Source: Mucilaginibacter rubeus
GTDB lineage: Bacteria > Bacteroidota > Bacteroidia > Sphingobacteriales > Sphingobacteriaceae
DNA length: 64,000 nt
Direction of reading: 5' to 3'
NCBI RefSeq assembly: GCF_014643835.1
Contig: NZ_BMKD01000006.1
Span: 62,001-126,000 of the forward strand
This document shows positions 1-9,645 of the stretch, piece after piece. The notes below the pieces were generated by a model. That model was not told the origin of the DNA, searched no databases, and saw only the letters and a program-made list of their open reading frames with translations. The translations under genes were made by a program, and so were the position numbers. Positions within the stretch are counted from its first letter, which is position 1. Each line of letters starts with the position of its first letter.

Positions 1-1076
1 CAAACGGAGGGTTTGGCCTTGGGCTTTATCTTGTTAAAAATTTTGTAGAGCGCCAGGCCGGAACTGTTGAATATCACAGCGATGCAGGAAAAGGGACAGC
101 TTTTACAATCACTTTAAAAAAAGGGAAAGCGCATTTAAAAGATCAGATCATCTCAGAACAGCCAACAGCTACTTCTGAGTTTTTAAAAGAGTTGATAGAT
201 TCTGAAACTACAGCCCATGATATAGTGCCCGCAGCAGAGCCGGGAGAGGAAGTAACAGCGTCTGACCTCAAAACACTGTTAATCATCGATGACCACGAGG
301 ATATGAGAGAGTATCTCCGTCAGATATTTAAAATTGAATATAATGTTCTTGTAGCGCCAAATGGTGAGGATGGAATCAAGATTATTAATGAGCAGTGGCC
401 GGATATAGTCATATGCGATGTGATGATGCAGGGCATGACCGGGATAGAAGTTTGCGCCGCTATTAAAGAGAATATAACAACATCTCATGTTCCCGTGATC
501 TTATTAACCGCCAGTGCATCAAATGAAATTAAATTAAAAGGTATTGAAGGGGGGGCCGACGATTATATTGGAAAACCTTTTGATAAAGATATCCTGAAAG
601 CACGGGTTAGCGGGCTGCTTAAAACCCGAAATACACTTCAGCAATACTTTTATAATGAAATTACGCTGAACAATAACCCGCACACTATCTCTATCGAGTA
701 CAAAAGATTCCTGGATTCCTGTATCCGAATTGTGGAAGATCATATAACTGATCCCGATTTTAATCTGCAATCCTTAGCCTCCGAATTAAATATGTCTTAT
801 TCGGGGATCTACAAAAAAATCAAAATGATTTCAGGCCAGCCAGCTAATAGCTTCATAAGAGCTATCAGGTTAAGAAAAGCCGCGCAGCTATTTGTTCACA
901 GCGATTTAAATATATTGGAAACCGCTTATGCTGTTGGAATAAAAGATATAAAATATTTTCGTGAGCAGTTTAAAAAGGTGTTTGATTTAAAACCATCTGA
1001 ATACATCAAAAAATTCAGGAAGAATTTTAAAAACGCCATGGTTAATCAGGGGGCCGAAAGAAAAATAAACCTGTAA
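1..1076 (+). CDS. Hybrid two-component sensor/regulator, C-terminal part (cut by window start)
   Basis: This is the 3' end of a hybrid two-component system protein. The open frame runs in from the window edge (first full codon at base 3). The first residues read GFGLGLYLVKNF, the G2 box of a histidine-kinase ATPase domain, so the kinase core lies to the left. A linker of about 45 residues follows, then a receiver domain (about nt 270-640) with the acidic pair IDD, the phospho-acceptor Asp in VICDVMM (codon 417-419) and the Lys of GKPFD. An AraC-type helix-turn-helix pair ends the protein (about nt 690-1050). Family members are inner-membrane sensors that detect oligosaccharides in the periplasm and activate neighbouring polysaccharide-utilisation genes. 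It converges on the SusC/SusD operon at 1531-6312, which is a plausible target. Confidence 0.93.
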   Translation, partial: NGGFGLGLYLVKNFVERQAGTVEYHSDAGKGTAFTITLKKGKAHLKDQIISEQPTATSEFLKELIDSETTAHDIVPAAEPGEEVTASDLKTLLIIDDHEDMREYLRQIFKIEYNVLVAPNGEDGIKIINEQWPDIVICDVMMQGMTGIEVCAAIKENITTSHVPVILLTASASNEIKLKGIEGGADDYIGKPFDKDILKARVSGLLKTRNTLQQYFYNEITLNNNPHTISIEYKRFLDSCIRIVEDHITDPDFNLQSLASELNMSYSGIYKKIKMISGQPANSFIRAIRLRKAAQLFVHSDLNILETAYAVGIKDIKYFREQFKKVFDLKPSEYIKKFRKNFKNAMVNQGAERKINL

Positions 1077-1401
1077 TACCTGCCTTGTTTACCCTTTTTA
1101 AAAAAGTTAAACTTAATCTTAGCCAGTAGTTTATTGGCTATTTTAAACCTATCCCGGCTCATATGCGTTTGATTATACTTTACTTTTTTTGAAGAAGTAT
1201 CGCGATAAAAGCCGCCCGGTAAACCGTTTCCCGACGGAAAAGCAAAACAATACTGCTTACTTAGTTCTATACGCTTTACAAGAAACGTGATGAATATTAT
1301 GTGGTAAGGTTAGTGACAGGATTAGTGATGTTTTTGGCCTGTATCATGGTATTTATAAAAAGAGAAAGAAAAATTAAAGAAATCTTTCGCCAGGATTATG
1401 A

Positions 1402-1433
1402 AATAAGAGCAAGCTACAAAGCCTGCTCTTATT
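1402..1433 (-). terminator. Hairpin terminator after the first SusC/SusD operon
   Basis: A perfect 10-bp inverted repeat (AATAAGAGCA at 1402-1411, TGCTCTTATT at 1424-1433) has a 12-nt loop. On the minus strand a T-rich stretch follows. It lies just past the outer-membrane-protein relic and would end the minus-strand SusC/SusD transcript. No strong hairpin belonging to the convergent sensor gene was seen apart from a weak AGCCA/TGGCT repeat near 1119-1140. Confidence 0.6.
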
Positions 1434-1443
1434 GGAATTTATG

Positions 1444-1518
1444 TTACTTAAAAGCTAAACCTATGGAAACGCCACCTATTAGTTCACGATCTGTATAGTT
1501 TAGTTGCAAACCAACTCC
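1444..1518 (-). pseudogene. Relic of an outer-membrane beta-barrel protein C-terminus
   Basis: Directly downstream of the SusD stop on the minus strand, 24 sense codons ending in TAA encode GLQLNYTDRELIGGVSIGL followed by AFK. The alternating hydrophobic pattern and aromatic near-terminal residue are typical of the last strand of an outer-membrane barrel. An in-frame stop at 1519-1521 precedes it and only 12 bp separate that from the SusD gene, so the rest of the gene is gone. I infer a deletion scar of a third operon gene. It is too short to identify a family. Confidence 0.4.
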
Positions 1519-1530
1519 TTAATAGGCTTC

Positions 1531-3129
1531 TTAATTCCAGTCGCCTGAAATATCTTTTGCTATTGCAGAGTTGGCATTCTTTTCTGCCAACGGTATCGGG
1601 AACAACACATTTTTATCCTGGAAAGGTTGTGTGCCATCTTCAATTTGCCTTTCGGCGTTGATAGTTTGCTTGGCAATACCCCAGCGAATCAGGTCGAAAT
1701 AACGAACTTGTTCTCCCGTTAGTTCCAATTGTCTTTCACGCATTAATATCCGCATTGCATCGGTTTGGCTGCCTAATGATGTATAAAGCGGCGCATTAAC
1801 ACTTGGCCTACTGCGTACCTGGTTAATTAAGGCCAAAGGTTTATCACCCGTATTGCCCTGCTGAATATAACTTTCGGCCAACATAAGCAATACATCAGCA
1901 TAGCGGATCACCTGGCCGTTGATACCGCTTTGCGGGCCACCAAAGGTAGCTACCTTGTTATAATATTCGTACTTAAGCCATTCGTAACCTTTTGTAGCGA
2001 AAGGATAAGCTATCGGACCGGTTGCACATTGTTGGCAATACTGTGTCTGTCCGCCGCTTGCGGCATCGCCGTAAAAAGTAAAAGCAGCACGTGGGTCAAC
2101 GTAATTAACCGATGGATTTTGCGGGTTAGGGTAAGTGAACGCTTTAACAGCTGTTGTAGTTACATAAACGTTGTTCCAATCATTAAAGCCATATGATTGA
2201 GCGCGAACGGTATGTGTTGCCTTACCGCCCCAGGTTTCCTGGCCCCCAAACATATAATACTGGTTACCAATCCCCCAATCTGTCCACTGCTGGTTCATCA
2301 CCTGGAAAATAGTTTCAGGGTTCAAGGCAGGATTATCCTGGTTAGGATCGTCAAACAGGTTATTATAAACTGGCGCCAGTGCATAGGTGTAAGGTTGCTG
2401 CGTTAGCTTGGTAAGCTCAGTCTGTGCCTGGCCCCATTTTTTTTCATAAAGGTATGATTTACCCAGCAACGCCACTGCAGCGCCCTGCGTAGCACGGCCA
2501 TAGCTGGTTGCAGGGTAAGATATTGGCAAACCCGCTTCGGCATCCTTCAAATCCTGTTCAATAAATGCCCATACATCTGCAACTGACGATCTCGGCATAT
2601 TGATATCGGCAGGTGTTGGCAGGGGTAAATATTTAGTACGTAAAGGTACCCGTCCAAAACAATTAACCAGGTTAAAATAAGCATAAGCACGCAAAAATTT
2701 GGCTTCGGCAACATATTGCGCCTGGTCGGTCGTTTCTGCAGCATTAGCTGGCTTCCACACCTGTGCCCTGTCAATAACAACATTGGCCCGTGCAATTAAC
2801 TGGTAAAATGCTGACCATGTGTTGTTCATTACGTCAAGGTCGGGGCCAAAATTATACTGGGCCACTTGCAAATAATCACCTAAAAGGGGTTGGTTGTTTT
2901 TAGCGTCATATCCAAGCAGGTCAAAAGTAGTATAATAATCACCAGACCAAAAACCTGTATGCAGCAAAGCGGCGTAAGTGGCTACAACAGCCTGGTTTAT
3001 CGCAACATCGCTATTAAAATAAGTATCATAAGTGTATGCACTTTTGTTTGTCAGATTCAGATCTTTTTTGCAACCTATTGAGAACGCAAGAAGTGCTGTC
3101 ATCAAAAGGAATTTTATATATTTTTTCAT
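1531..3129 (-). CDS. SusD-like surface glycan-binding lipoprotein (RagB/SusD family)
   Basis: The 532-residue product has a lipoprotein signal with the lipid-acceptor Cys at residue 20 (SIGCKKD), a normal SusD length, and TPR-rich features. These include the helical N-terminal segment with FLRAYAYFNLVNCFGRVPL (about 145-165) and the C-terminal ADVLLMLAES ... RERQLELTGEQ ... DLIRWG signature. SusD proteins sit on the outer leaflet and act as a lid that delivers oligosaccharides to the partner TonB-dependent transporter. The gene follows SusC by 24 bp in one operon. The ATG at 3129 starts a good signal peptide. The bound sugar cannot be read from sequence; the setting suggests a hemicellulose oligosaccharide. 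Confidence 0.95.
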   Translation of the reverse strand: MKKYIKFLLMTALLAFSIGCKKDLNLTNKSAYTYDTYFNSDVAINQAVVATYAALLHTGFWSGDYYTTFDLLGYDAKNNQPLLGDYLQVAQYNFGPDLDVMNNTWSAFYQLIARANVVIDRAQVWKPANAAETTDQAQYVAEAKFLRAYAYFNLVNCFGRVPLRTKYLPLPTPADINMPRSSVADVWAFIEQDLKDAEAGLPISYPATSYGRATQGAAVALLGKSYLYEKKWGQAQTELTKLTQQPYTYALAPVYNNLFDDPNQDNPALNPETIFQVMNQQWTDWGIGNQYYMFGGQETWGGKATHTVRAQSYGFNDWNNVYVTTTAVKAFTYPNPQNPSVNYVDPRAAFTFYGDAASGGQTQYCQQCATGPIAYPFATKGYEWLKYEYYNKVATFGGPQSGINGQVIRYADVLLMLAESYIQQGNTGDKPLALINQVRSRPSVNAPLYTSLGSQTDAMRILMRERQLELTGEQVRYFDLIRWGIAKQTINAERQIEDGTQPFQDKNVLFPIPLAEKNANSAIAKDISGDWN

Positions 3130-3153
3130 GTTTTTATTTTTAAAGAATGCCTT

Positions 3154-6100
3154 TTAAAATGCTACTTGTATCCCGAATAAAAATGTGCGCGGTTGCGGTA
3201 CCTGGCCGTTATCAATATTGCGGTTAAAAATAGTATCGTTTGAATTGTTATCGCCATAAACTGTACTTAACTCAGGATCATATCCTTTATAACCGGTGAT
3301 AGTAAAAAGATTTTCGGCGGCCACATATATACGCAGTTTGCTTAAAACAGAACCTGAAAACGATTGCAGTGCGGCTTTACTAAAGGAATAGCCAAGGGTT
3401 ATGTTACGCGCACGCAAATAGGAGCCGTTATCGATAAAAAAGTCTGATGGCCTTAAATTTCCGGATCCGGTTGCATTTTGCCCGGCTCTTGGCAGGAGAG
3501 CGTTATCGCCAGGTTTCTCCCATCTGTTTAATATAGCTGTTGAGGCATTATGTCCTGTTCCGGCAAACTCCAAACTTGATCTTAAATTGTTTCCAATCTG
3601 AACTCCCTGTACGCCTGATAATACCACATTAAGATCAAAATTACGATAAGTGGCCCCAAGGTTAATACCATATATGAACTTTGGAATAGCACTTCCCAAA
3701 ACTTGCTGGTCCTTGCTGTCAACAACTCCATCCCCATTCAAATCCTTGAATATAAAATCGCCCGGAAGCAACCCTGTTTGATAAACCGCGTTGGCATCGC
3801 CGGTTTTTTGCTGTGCCGTTTTATTCAGGGCGTCAATTTCGGCCTGGTTTTTAGCTACATGGCCAACCCTGTAACCATAAAATGAGCCGATAGGATAACC
3901 TGCCTGGGTTAGTGTGTAAATTGCTCCTGTTCCACCAACAATCGGTGTTGGCGATTGTGTACCTAATGATATTGTTTTGTTATTATTGTAAGCACCGTTT
4001 ACACTTACATTATAACTAAAACCGTTTTGGGGCTTTGAACGGTAACCTAATTGAAATTCGAAACCTTTATTTTGGGCATCCGCCGCATTAACAATCTCGT
4101 TACTGTTTGATGTGTTTATACCCACACCCAAACTTGGCGGCAAAGGTATCGCTACTATAAGGCCGCTGCTTTTACGATTATAGTAATCGGCCGAGAAAGT
4201 TAACTGGTTATTCAGGAACGTAAGGTCGATACCCGCGTCGGTTTGGTCGGTTGTTTCCCAATGTAATAAAGGGTTGGCGATAGTTATTACAGTTGTACCG
4301 TTAACAAACTGTTCGGTCTGGCCAAACGAATAAACGAGGTTTCCCGGCGGCCCGTTAAAGGTAAATACGCTGGTATTTGTAAGGCCAAATCTGTTATTAC
4401 CTGTGCGGCCCCATCCTACGCGCAGTTTACCATCATTGATAAATGGCAACGCCGACTTAACAAAATCCTCCTGGGCAAAACGCCACGCAAAACCGCCACC
4501 CGGAAAGTTACCATAACGGCTTAACGGGCCAAAGTTTGACGAACCATCGCGCCTGATACTACCCGAAAGAATGTACTTATCGTTAAACGAATAGATTAAA
4601 CGGGCATAATAGGAAATAACGTTGCCAAATTGAGTGTAATAGCCCGATGAATTACCCTGCACGGTAAGCGTAGGCGCTACACCAATATCCCTTACAGCAT
4701 CCGATAACATACCTGTGCCCAGCACGCTAAGGTATTTGGTACTCCCTGCATCAATATAACTGGTACCTGCAGTTAATGAAATATTATGTTTTCCGAAGCT
4801 GTGATTATATGACAAGTAATTTTCGATGGTATAATTAGAATAGTTATTTGACGCGCGACCTGCCTGCCTGGTGTATCCCAGGTTGTTGGAGGTAACATAT
4901 GGTATCTGGTACGAATCGTTCACGCTGTTGCCATATACACCTGATACCTGCGAACGAAGAGTTAACCCGTTGATAATTTTCACCTCGCCAAATACCTGCG
5001 GAAATAAAACGAGGTCGTGGCTGCTTAAGGTTTGTACACCTAAAATCTGCAATGGGTTTACAGCATTGCTGTTATCATCAACGTTGGTAAGGATAGAGTA
5101 ACCACCGGGGATAGACGCATCATAAACGGGCTGATACGGTGCATAACCAAGCGCGTTACCAATACTTGTTACCTGGCCTGCAGTTTTAGTATACCGTAAG
5201 TTCAAGGTTTGTCCAAAATGGAAACGACCCAGTTTTTCATCTAATACAAACCGGTTATTAAACCTTCTAAAATTATAATCTTTAACTACGGCTTGCTGCG
5301 TAACGTATCCTGCCGACATGTTATAAGTAACCTTGTCGCTCCCTCCGCTTACGCTCAGGTCGTTTTGAGTTGAAACGGATGTTTTAAAAATCTCTTTCTG
5401 CCAATTGGTCCTGTCAACTAATACATATGGCGTGTTTAGTTTTGCCGGCACCGGGTTGTTATTGGTCGCGTCTATATCTTTAAGGAGCTTCACGTAGTCG
5501 GCGGCACCCAGCAGATCAAGGTTTTTAGTGACGTTTGAAACACCCACCTGCGAATTAAATGTAATTTGAGTTGAACCCGCCTTACCTTTTTTGGTGGTGA
5601 TGATCACAACGCCGTTTGCTGCAGCAACACCATATATTGCTGTGGAGGCAGCGTCTTTTAGTATGGTTATATTTTCAATATCCTGGGGGCTGATGGCGTT
5701 GAACAAATTGGCATCGCCCTGGATACCATCAATTACGTAAAGCGGACTAACATCGGTAAACGAGCCTGTACCGCGTACGATAATTTGAGCGCCCGAACCA
5801 GGCACACCGTTAGCCTGCATTACCTGAACCCCAGGTGCCTTGCCTATTAATAATTGAGCCGGACTTGTAGATGTGTTAGCCCCTGCGTCTTTAGCAGCTA
5901 CCACATTTACCGAGCCTATCAGATCCTTTTTACGGGCGGTACCATAGCCAATTACTACTACTTCATTAAGGGCTTTACTATCACTTTGTAAATTTACATT
6001 CAGTACGGTTTTTCCATTTACTTTAATCTCTTGTTTTGTGTAACCAACAAAAGAAAATACAAGGGTAGCATCCCCTGTAACATTAAGCGAATAAGAGCCA

Positions 6101-6312
6101 TCCGTCCGGGTAATAACTCCGTTTTCCTTTCCTTTCTCTGCAACTGTAACCCCGGGTAGCGGACTGTTATCATCGGCCGATTTTACGACGCCTTTAATGG
6201 TGACTGTTTGTGCCATTACGGGCAATGTGCTCATAAACACCAGCAGTAGCAGCAAGTGCCGTAATTTAGCTGCGCTTAGCAGCCTCGTAAAATTTGTAAT
6301 TTTCATTTTCAT
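3154..6312 (-). CDS. SusC-like TonB-dependent outer-membrane oligosaccharide transporter
   Basis: The 1052-residue product has a signal peptide ending near PVMAQ. An N-terminal carboxypeptidase-regulatory-like domain follows (about 38-110; GVVKSADDNSPLPGVTV). Next come the SusC motif NEVVVIGYGTARKKDLIGSV, the plug domain (PLYVIDGI ... DIENITILKDAASTAIYG) and a long 22-strand barrel ending in IQVAF. It imports oligosaccharides across the outer membrane using TonB energy, with the following SusD as partner. Transcription probably starts near 6475, from a promoter at 6482-6535 that carries the operator shared by five promoters in this window. Confidence 0.96.
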   Translation of the reverse strand: MKMKITNFTRLLSAAKLRHLLLLLVFMSTLPVMAQTVTIKGVVKSADDNSPLPGVTVAEKGKENGVITRTDGSYSLNVTGDATLVFSFVGYTKQEIKVNGKTVLNVNLQSDSKALNEVVVIGYGTARKKDLIGSVNVVAAKDAGANTSTSPAQLLIGKAPGVQVMQANGVPGSGAQIIVRGTGSFTDVSPLYVIDGIQGDANLFNAISPQDIENITILKDAASTAIYGVAAANGVVIITTKKGKAGSTQITFNSQVGVSNVTKNLDLLGAADYVKLLKDIDATNNNPVPAKLNTPYVLVDRTNWQKEIFKTSVSTQNDLSVSGGSDKVTYNMSAGYVTQQAVVKDYNFRRFNNRFVLDEKLGRFHFGQTLNLRYTKTAGQVTSIGNALGYAPYQPVYDASIPGGYSILTNVDDNSNAVNPLQILGVQTLSSHDLVLFPQVFGEVKIINGLTLRSQVSGVYGNSVNDSYQIPYVTSNNLGYTRQAGRASNNYSNYTIENYLSYNHSFGKHNISLTAGTSYIDAGSTKYLSVLGTGMLSDAVRDIGVAPTLTVQGNSSGYYTQFGNVISYYARLIYSFNDKYILSGSIRRDGSSNFGPLSRYGNFPGGGFAWRFAQEDFVKSALPFINDGKLRVGWGRTGNNRFGLTNTSVFTFNGPPGNLVYSFGQTEQFVNGTTVITIANPLLHWETTDQTDAGIDLTFLNNQLTFSADYYNRKSSGLIVAIPLPPSLGVGINTSNSNEIVNAADAQNKGFEFQLGYRSKPQNGFSYNVSVNGAYNNNKTISLGTQSPTPIVGGTGAIYTLTQAGYPIGSFYGYRVGHVAKNQAEIDALNKTAQQKTGDANAVYQTGLLPGDFIFKDLNGDGVVDSKDQQVLGSAIPKFIYGINLGATYRNFDLNVVLSGVQGVQIGNNLRSSLEFAGTGHNASTAILNRWEKPGDNALLPRAGQNATGSGNLRPSDFFIDNGSYLRARNITLGYSFSKAALQSFSGSVLSKLRIYVAAENLFTITGYKGYDPELSTVYGDNNSNDTIFNRNIDNGQVPQPRTFLFGIQVAF

Positions 6313-6386
6313 AATTGGTTTTTGTTGTTAAGTAAAACTTTTATTTAACCACAATTAATTGTTAAATAAACACCAATATTAAAATA

Positions 6387-6396
6387 CAATCGATTG
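6387..6396. promoter_or_regulatory. Palindrome CAATCGATTG in the SusC leader
   Basis: A perfect 10-bp palindrome with a central CG, followed by CG, lies 75 bp before the SusC start codon and about 80-90 bp inside the predicted transcript. The same ten bases occur at 14138-14147 and 37282-37291 next to two other promoters of the regulon. Central-CG palindromes are typical of LacI-type operators, but no LacI gene is in the window. Confidence 0.4.
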
Positions 6397-6481
6397 CGAA
6401 AATATAGCAAGCATCTCCATCCTGATTGTAAGAAAATATTAAATGAGCTTTATGGTTTATATAATAAGTAATTCTGGCGTT

Positions 6482-6535
6482 CAAAAATACTTTGCGGAGT
6501 AGCGCCATTTGTTAAAAAATAGGTGTACAAATGTT
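6482..6535 (-). promoter_or_regulatory. Promoter with shared operator, SusC/SusD operon
   Basis: On the minus strand the sequence AACATTTGTACACCTATTT starts at 6535. Exactly 46 bp after its first base comes TATTTTTG (6489-6482), a full match to the Bacteroidota -7 element TAnnTTTG. The same operator and 46-bp offset occur at four other promoters in the window. The predicted start is near 6475, giving a leader of about 160 nt. Confidence 0.7.
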
Positions 6536-6540
6536 TCAAT

Positions 6541-7101
6541 TTGTATATTTTCATGTTCTTACCATGCATCGATAAGCGCATACCAATATTTGGTTGTTAC
6601 CGGCATTTTGAATTATTGGTGTTCAAAAAACAATTGTTTGTATTAAGCGCTACTGGTTCCCAAGCTATGACGTTCGCATTGGAATAGTTTTGTTATTCAA
6701 GTTGTCATCATCCGAGTATGTTTATGCGGTAGAAAGGCAGCGTTCTAAGAATCGACAAGGTTGTTAAGGATTTGCTTAATGATACCTTATATGGTTGATT
6801 TGAGGTTCAACATTAATGACTATCATTTATCATTCATTGAAAATGAAGCGCGGTATTTGTTATCCCAAACCGATTCCACGGTTGCCTGGTAAAAGATTAA
6901 AAATTTTCTAAAAGTTTTACCAGACAGCCTGGTTTTAGAGGCAGGAATAATTTTGCGGTTAAACAGCGGTTTACTTCTGGAAAGGGCACAAAAAAGGGTC
7001 TTTTTGAGGCCCTGAATAGTATTTATATGTATCGAAAACATTTTACCACACAATAGTGAACCGATCCTGTTATTGCAACGACTTGGAATGGCTTTAAGCC
7101 C
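6541..7101. other. Intergenic region, 561 bp, no supported gene
   Basis: This stretch lies between the SusC promoter and the end of the GH127 gene. Short frames on both strands (for example 6823-7053 minus, 76 codons) lack signal peptides, motifs or a plausible start context. It contains an imperfect repeat of AGTTTTACCAGACAGCCTGG near 6909-6930 against CCTGGTAAAAG near 6884, but no clear terminator. I see no gene. Confidence 0.5.
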
Positions 7102-9450
7102 TCAATTATTCAAAAGTCGTATTTCATAAACAGGCCCGGCCATTGCACCCTTATCCGCCTGGAATTTTATCCGGAGACTTTGGTCTGCGTTGTATTTCAA
7201 ATCTGCTGGCAAATCATATTCCACGGTATAGAAAGCGTCACGTTTACCATCCTTCAAGTCAACTCTGGCCAATTCCTGTTCATTGATAAGGATAGAAAAC
7301 TTATGGTTCCTTTCAATTCCAAAATATGTGATACTAATTTTCTTTGCAGCTTTATTTTTATCGGTGAGCTTATAGCCGAACGAACCCGTTGCAGCCCTGA
7401 AGTGCCTATTGAAATTAACGCCGGCAAAAGAATTCTCTTTTTCCATGAAATGATCTGACTCAGGCTGTTGCTCACCCGGAGTTACCAAATCGATAGTATT
7501 GGCAGCCAGTTTTGCTTCCTTCATGTCCTCCTCCGCTAACTTAGCCTGCAATTCGTCAAAGCCTTTGGCCGATTCTTTTCGCCAGTACACTACATAACGG
7601 GCATCCTGTATCTTATAAAACGGCACCAGCTTCAGGTTTCGGTATTTAATCGGGTATATTAGTCGCCCGGCAGTAAAGGACATCGGTTTATTTTTATCAC
7701 CAACTATCATGGGGGCATCATTAGCAGAATCGCTTACAAAAACCGGCATATCTGTAAGCTTATACAGGTTGCCCGCAGCAACATGGCCCATCCTGCTGTC
7801 ATCGGCCTCACGGCCTTTTTGGGCAATTGTATCAATCACTGAAGCAAGCACGATCGGGCCATGCAATACGGCTTCATAATTGGAGCTGTCGGGAAGTTTC
7901 TCCGTCGTCGTCTGCATCGGTAATTGGACGGTGATGATATCTCCTTTCCGCCATTTTCTTTTTAACTGCGCATATGATGACGGCTGCGCTGTAACCTGAA
8001 CAGGCCGGCCATTGATGTTAATTGAAAGTGCACCGGTTTTTACCCATGATGGATACCTGATGTTTATCCCGTATGCACTATTGCCAGTCTTCAAAATCTT
8101 CAGCGTAGTTGTTTCCTTGTCGGGGAACACGGTTTCCTGCTTAAGTTGCAAGCCCTTTTGCTTCCATATAAGCTGAGACGGAATAAACAGATTAACATAT
8201 AGCTCGTTATCTGAATGGCTGTAGATCATTTCACCATACTTTGAATGATTTTCCATACCGGAGCCAACGCAACACCACATGCTTGTTTGTGGCTGGGAGT
8301 ACACCCTGTAATGCCCGGGGCGCATCGGTGTAAAGTAAACAAAACCGCCCTTCTCCGGCCGCTGGGTTGTAAGGATATGATTATACAACGCCCGTTCGTA
8401 ATAATCGATATAGGCAATATCCGGATCTGACCTGTACAGATCTTCGGTAAGCTTAAGCATGTTATAGGTATTGCATGTTTCGGGTCCTTCTACACTGGAG
8501 ATCATGGTTGAGAAATCTGTAGCGGGGTTAAAATGTTCCCTTACGCTGTTACCACCTGTTGCTACCGACCGATGATGTACCACGGTTTGCCAAAAGAATA
8601 CCGCAGCACAATTGTAGGCGGTATCACCGTTGTAATCAGCAATCCGCTTAAAACCTATCACTTTGGGGATCTGCGTATTTGCATGTAAATTATCCAGTTT
8701 ATCCTGACCTTTTTCAAGCGGCTGAAGGAGAGCCTGGTGAGAGAAACTGTAGGCCGCGTCAAGGTATTTCTTTTCGCCGGTGATCCCGTATACATCTGCC
8801 AGTACCTCATTGACACCTCCGTGCTCATTCCCAAGCAGCTGCTGCATTTGTGACTGGCTAAGTGCAGTACTGATATTGTAAAACCAGTCTGCCAGTTTAA
8901 TCAGCATGACTTTTGCTGTTTGATTATTTTCATACAGCCATGCATCGCGCAGCCCGGCAAATACTTTATGAATATTATAAAAAGGCACCCATTTCTTATT
9001 GAAATCTGTAAAATCACCCTTCATTACCTGGGGCCAAAGTTCGCGGCTTCCAGGCACGCCACCCAAATATCCGTCACCGTTTTTGTCCTGGCACAATTTA
9101 AGCTCATTGATCATGTAATCAAGGCGCTGGCGCATACGGTTATCACCGGTAGAAGCATACATCATAGCCAGGGCAGAAAGATAGTGGCCACCGATATGTC
9201 CATCCAGGCCCGAATTTTCCCAATTTGTATAACTTTTAGCTTTTTGTGGCAGCCCCGCCTCCCTCCTAAAAGGTGCAAGCAGGCGGTCGGGCTGCAGGGC
9301 AAGCATATAGTTGAGGTCTGTCTGCTCCTGTTCTTTAAAAATCCCCGGTAATAGCCTGACATCCTGTAGAGGAAAGCTTTTGACAACCTGCTTTTGTTGC
9401 GCCCACAGCAAAAACGGACTAAAAATCAATAAAAAAGCGATGCGTTTCAT
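7102..9450 (-). CDS. GH127 family glycoside hydrolase (DUF1680), beta-L-arabinofuranosidase-like
   Basis: The 782-residue secreted enzyme starts best at the ATG at 9450 (MKRIAFLLIFSPFLLWAQ, a clean signal peptide). An in-frame ATG at 9480 would add ten residues before the signal and is less likely. Family signatures are LDGHIGGHYLSALAMMYAST, the EGPETCNTYNMLKL motif and SMWCCVGSGMENHSKYGE. In the characterised GH127 fold the Glu and Cys of ETC and the CC pair form the zinc site with the nucleophilic Cys, so this copy appears active. The known activity of founding members is removal of beta-L-arabinofuranose from plant glycans, but DUF1680 proteins have diverse activities. It is downstream of the GH5-lectin gene, separated by a strong hairpin, so it may have its own weak promoter or rely on read-through. 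Confidence 0.88.
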   Translation of the reverse strand: MKRIAFLLIFSPFLLWAQQKQVVKSFPLQDVRLLPGIFKEQEQTDLNYMLALQPDRLLAPFRREAGLPQKAKSYTNWENSGLDGHIGGHYLSALAMMYASTGDNRMRQRLDYMINELKLCQDKNGDGYLGGVPGSRELWPQVMKGDFTDFNKKWVPFYNIHKVFAGLRDAWLYENNQTAKVMLIKLADWFYNISTALSQSQMQQLLGNEHGGVNEVLADVYGITGEKKYLDAAYSFSHQALLQPLEKGQDKLDNLHANTQIPKVIGFKRIADYNGDTAYNCAAVFFWQTVVHHRSVATGGNSVREHFNPATDFSTMISSVEGPETCNTYNMLKLTEDLYRSDPDIAYIDYYERALYNHILTTQRPEKGGFVYFTPMRPGHYRVYSQPQTSMWCCVGSGMENHSKYGEMIYSHSDNELYVNLFIPSQLIWKQKGLQLKQETVFPDKETTTLKILKTGNSAYGINIRYPSWVKTGALSININGRPVQVTAQPSSYAQLKRKWRKGDIITVQLPMQTTTEKLPDSSNYEAVLHGPIVLASVIDTIAQKGREADDSRMGHVAAGNLYKLTDMPVFVSDSANDAPMIVGDKNKPMSFTAGRLIYPIKYRNLKLVPFYKIQDARYVVYWRKESAKGFDELQAKLAEEDMKEAKLAANTIDLVTPGEQQPESDHFMEKENSFAGVNFNRHFRAATGSFGYKLTDKNKAAKKISITYFGIERNHKFSILINEQELARVDLKDGKRDAFYTVEYDLPADLKYNADQSLRIKFQADKGAMAGPVYEIRLLNN

Positions 9451-9508
9451 AATTGGGTTTTCATCGGCAAGATACATCATTAAGTGTTAAAACAACAATA
9501 AAAAGATA

Positions 9509-9541
9509 AAAGGCCTTCAAATCGCTAATTTGAAGGCCTTT
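9509..9541. terminator. Bidirectional hairpin between GH5-lectin and GH127
   Basis: A perfect 14-bp stem (AAAGGCCTTCAAAT at 9509-9522 and its complement at 9528-9541) has a 5-nt loop and A/T flanks. It follows the GH5-lectin stop and precedes GH127 on the minus strand, so it probably ends or attenuates the GH5-lectin transcript. Confidence 0.75.
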
Positions 9542-9645
9542 ACATTATTGTTCATTTTTAAATATCAACTACCGCTTATATCGCGGCGCATCTTTCATGC
9601 TTTTTGTGAAGAAAGAAAAAGATATAAGTTTTCTTAAGGGTTACA

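Larger units (their letters stand above)
1077..1530. other. Convergent intergenic region, 454 bp
   Basis: The region between the converging sensor and SusD genes holds the hairpin at 1402-1433 and the barrel relic at 1444-1518. Bases 1077-1400 show no gene I can support. A GTG-started 65-codon frame at 1301-1498 overlaps the hairpin and relic and has no recognisable features. Confidence 0.6.

Noticed and set aside
1301-1498. GTG-started 65-codon plus-strand frame with a short hydrophobic start
   Set aside because: It overlaps the terminator hairpin and the reverse-strand barrel relic and has no recognised motif.
6823-7053. 76-codon minus-strand frame in the gap before SusC
   Set aside because: No signal, domain or promoter; the composition looks like non-coding A/T-rich sequence.
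9451-9645. TATCTTTT before GH127 as a promoter
   Set aside because: It matches seven of eight -7 positions but directly follows the hairpin stem and has no -33 element or shared operator; too weak to list.
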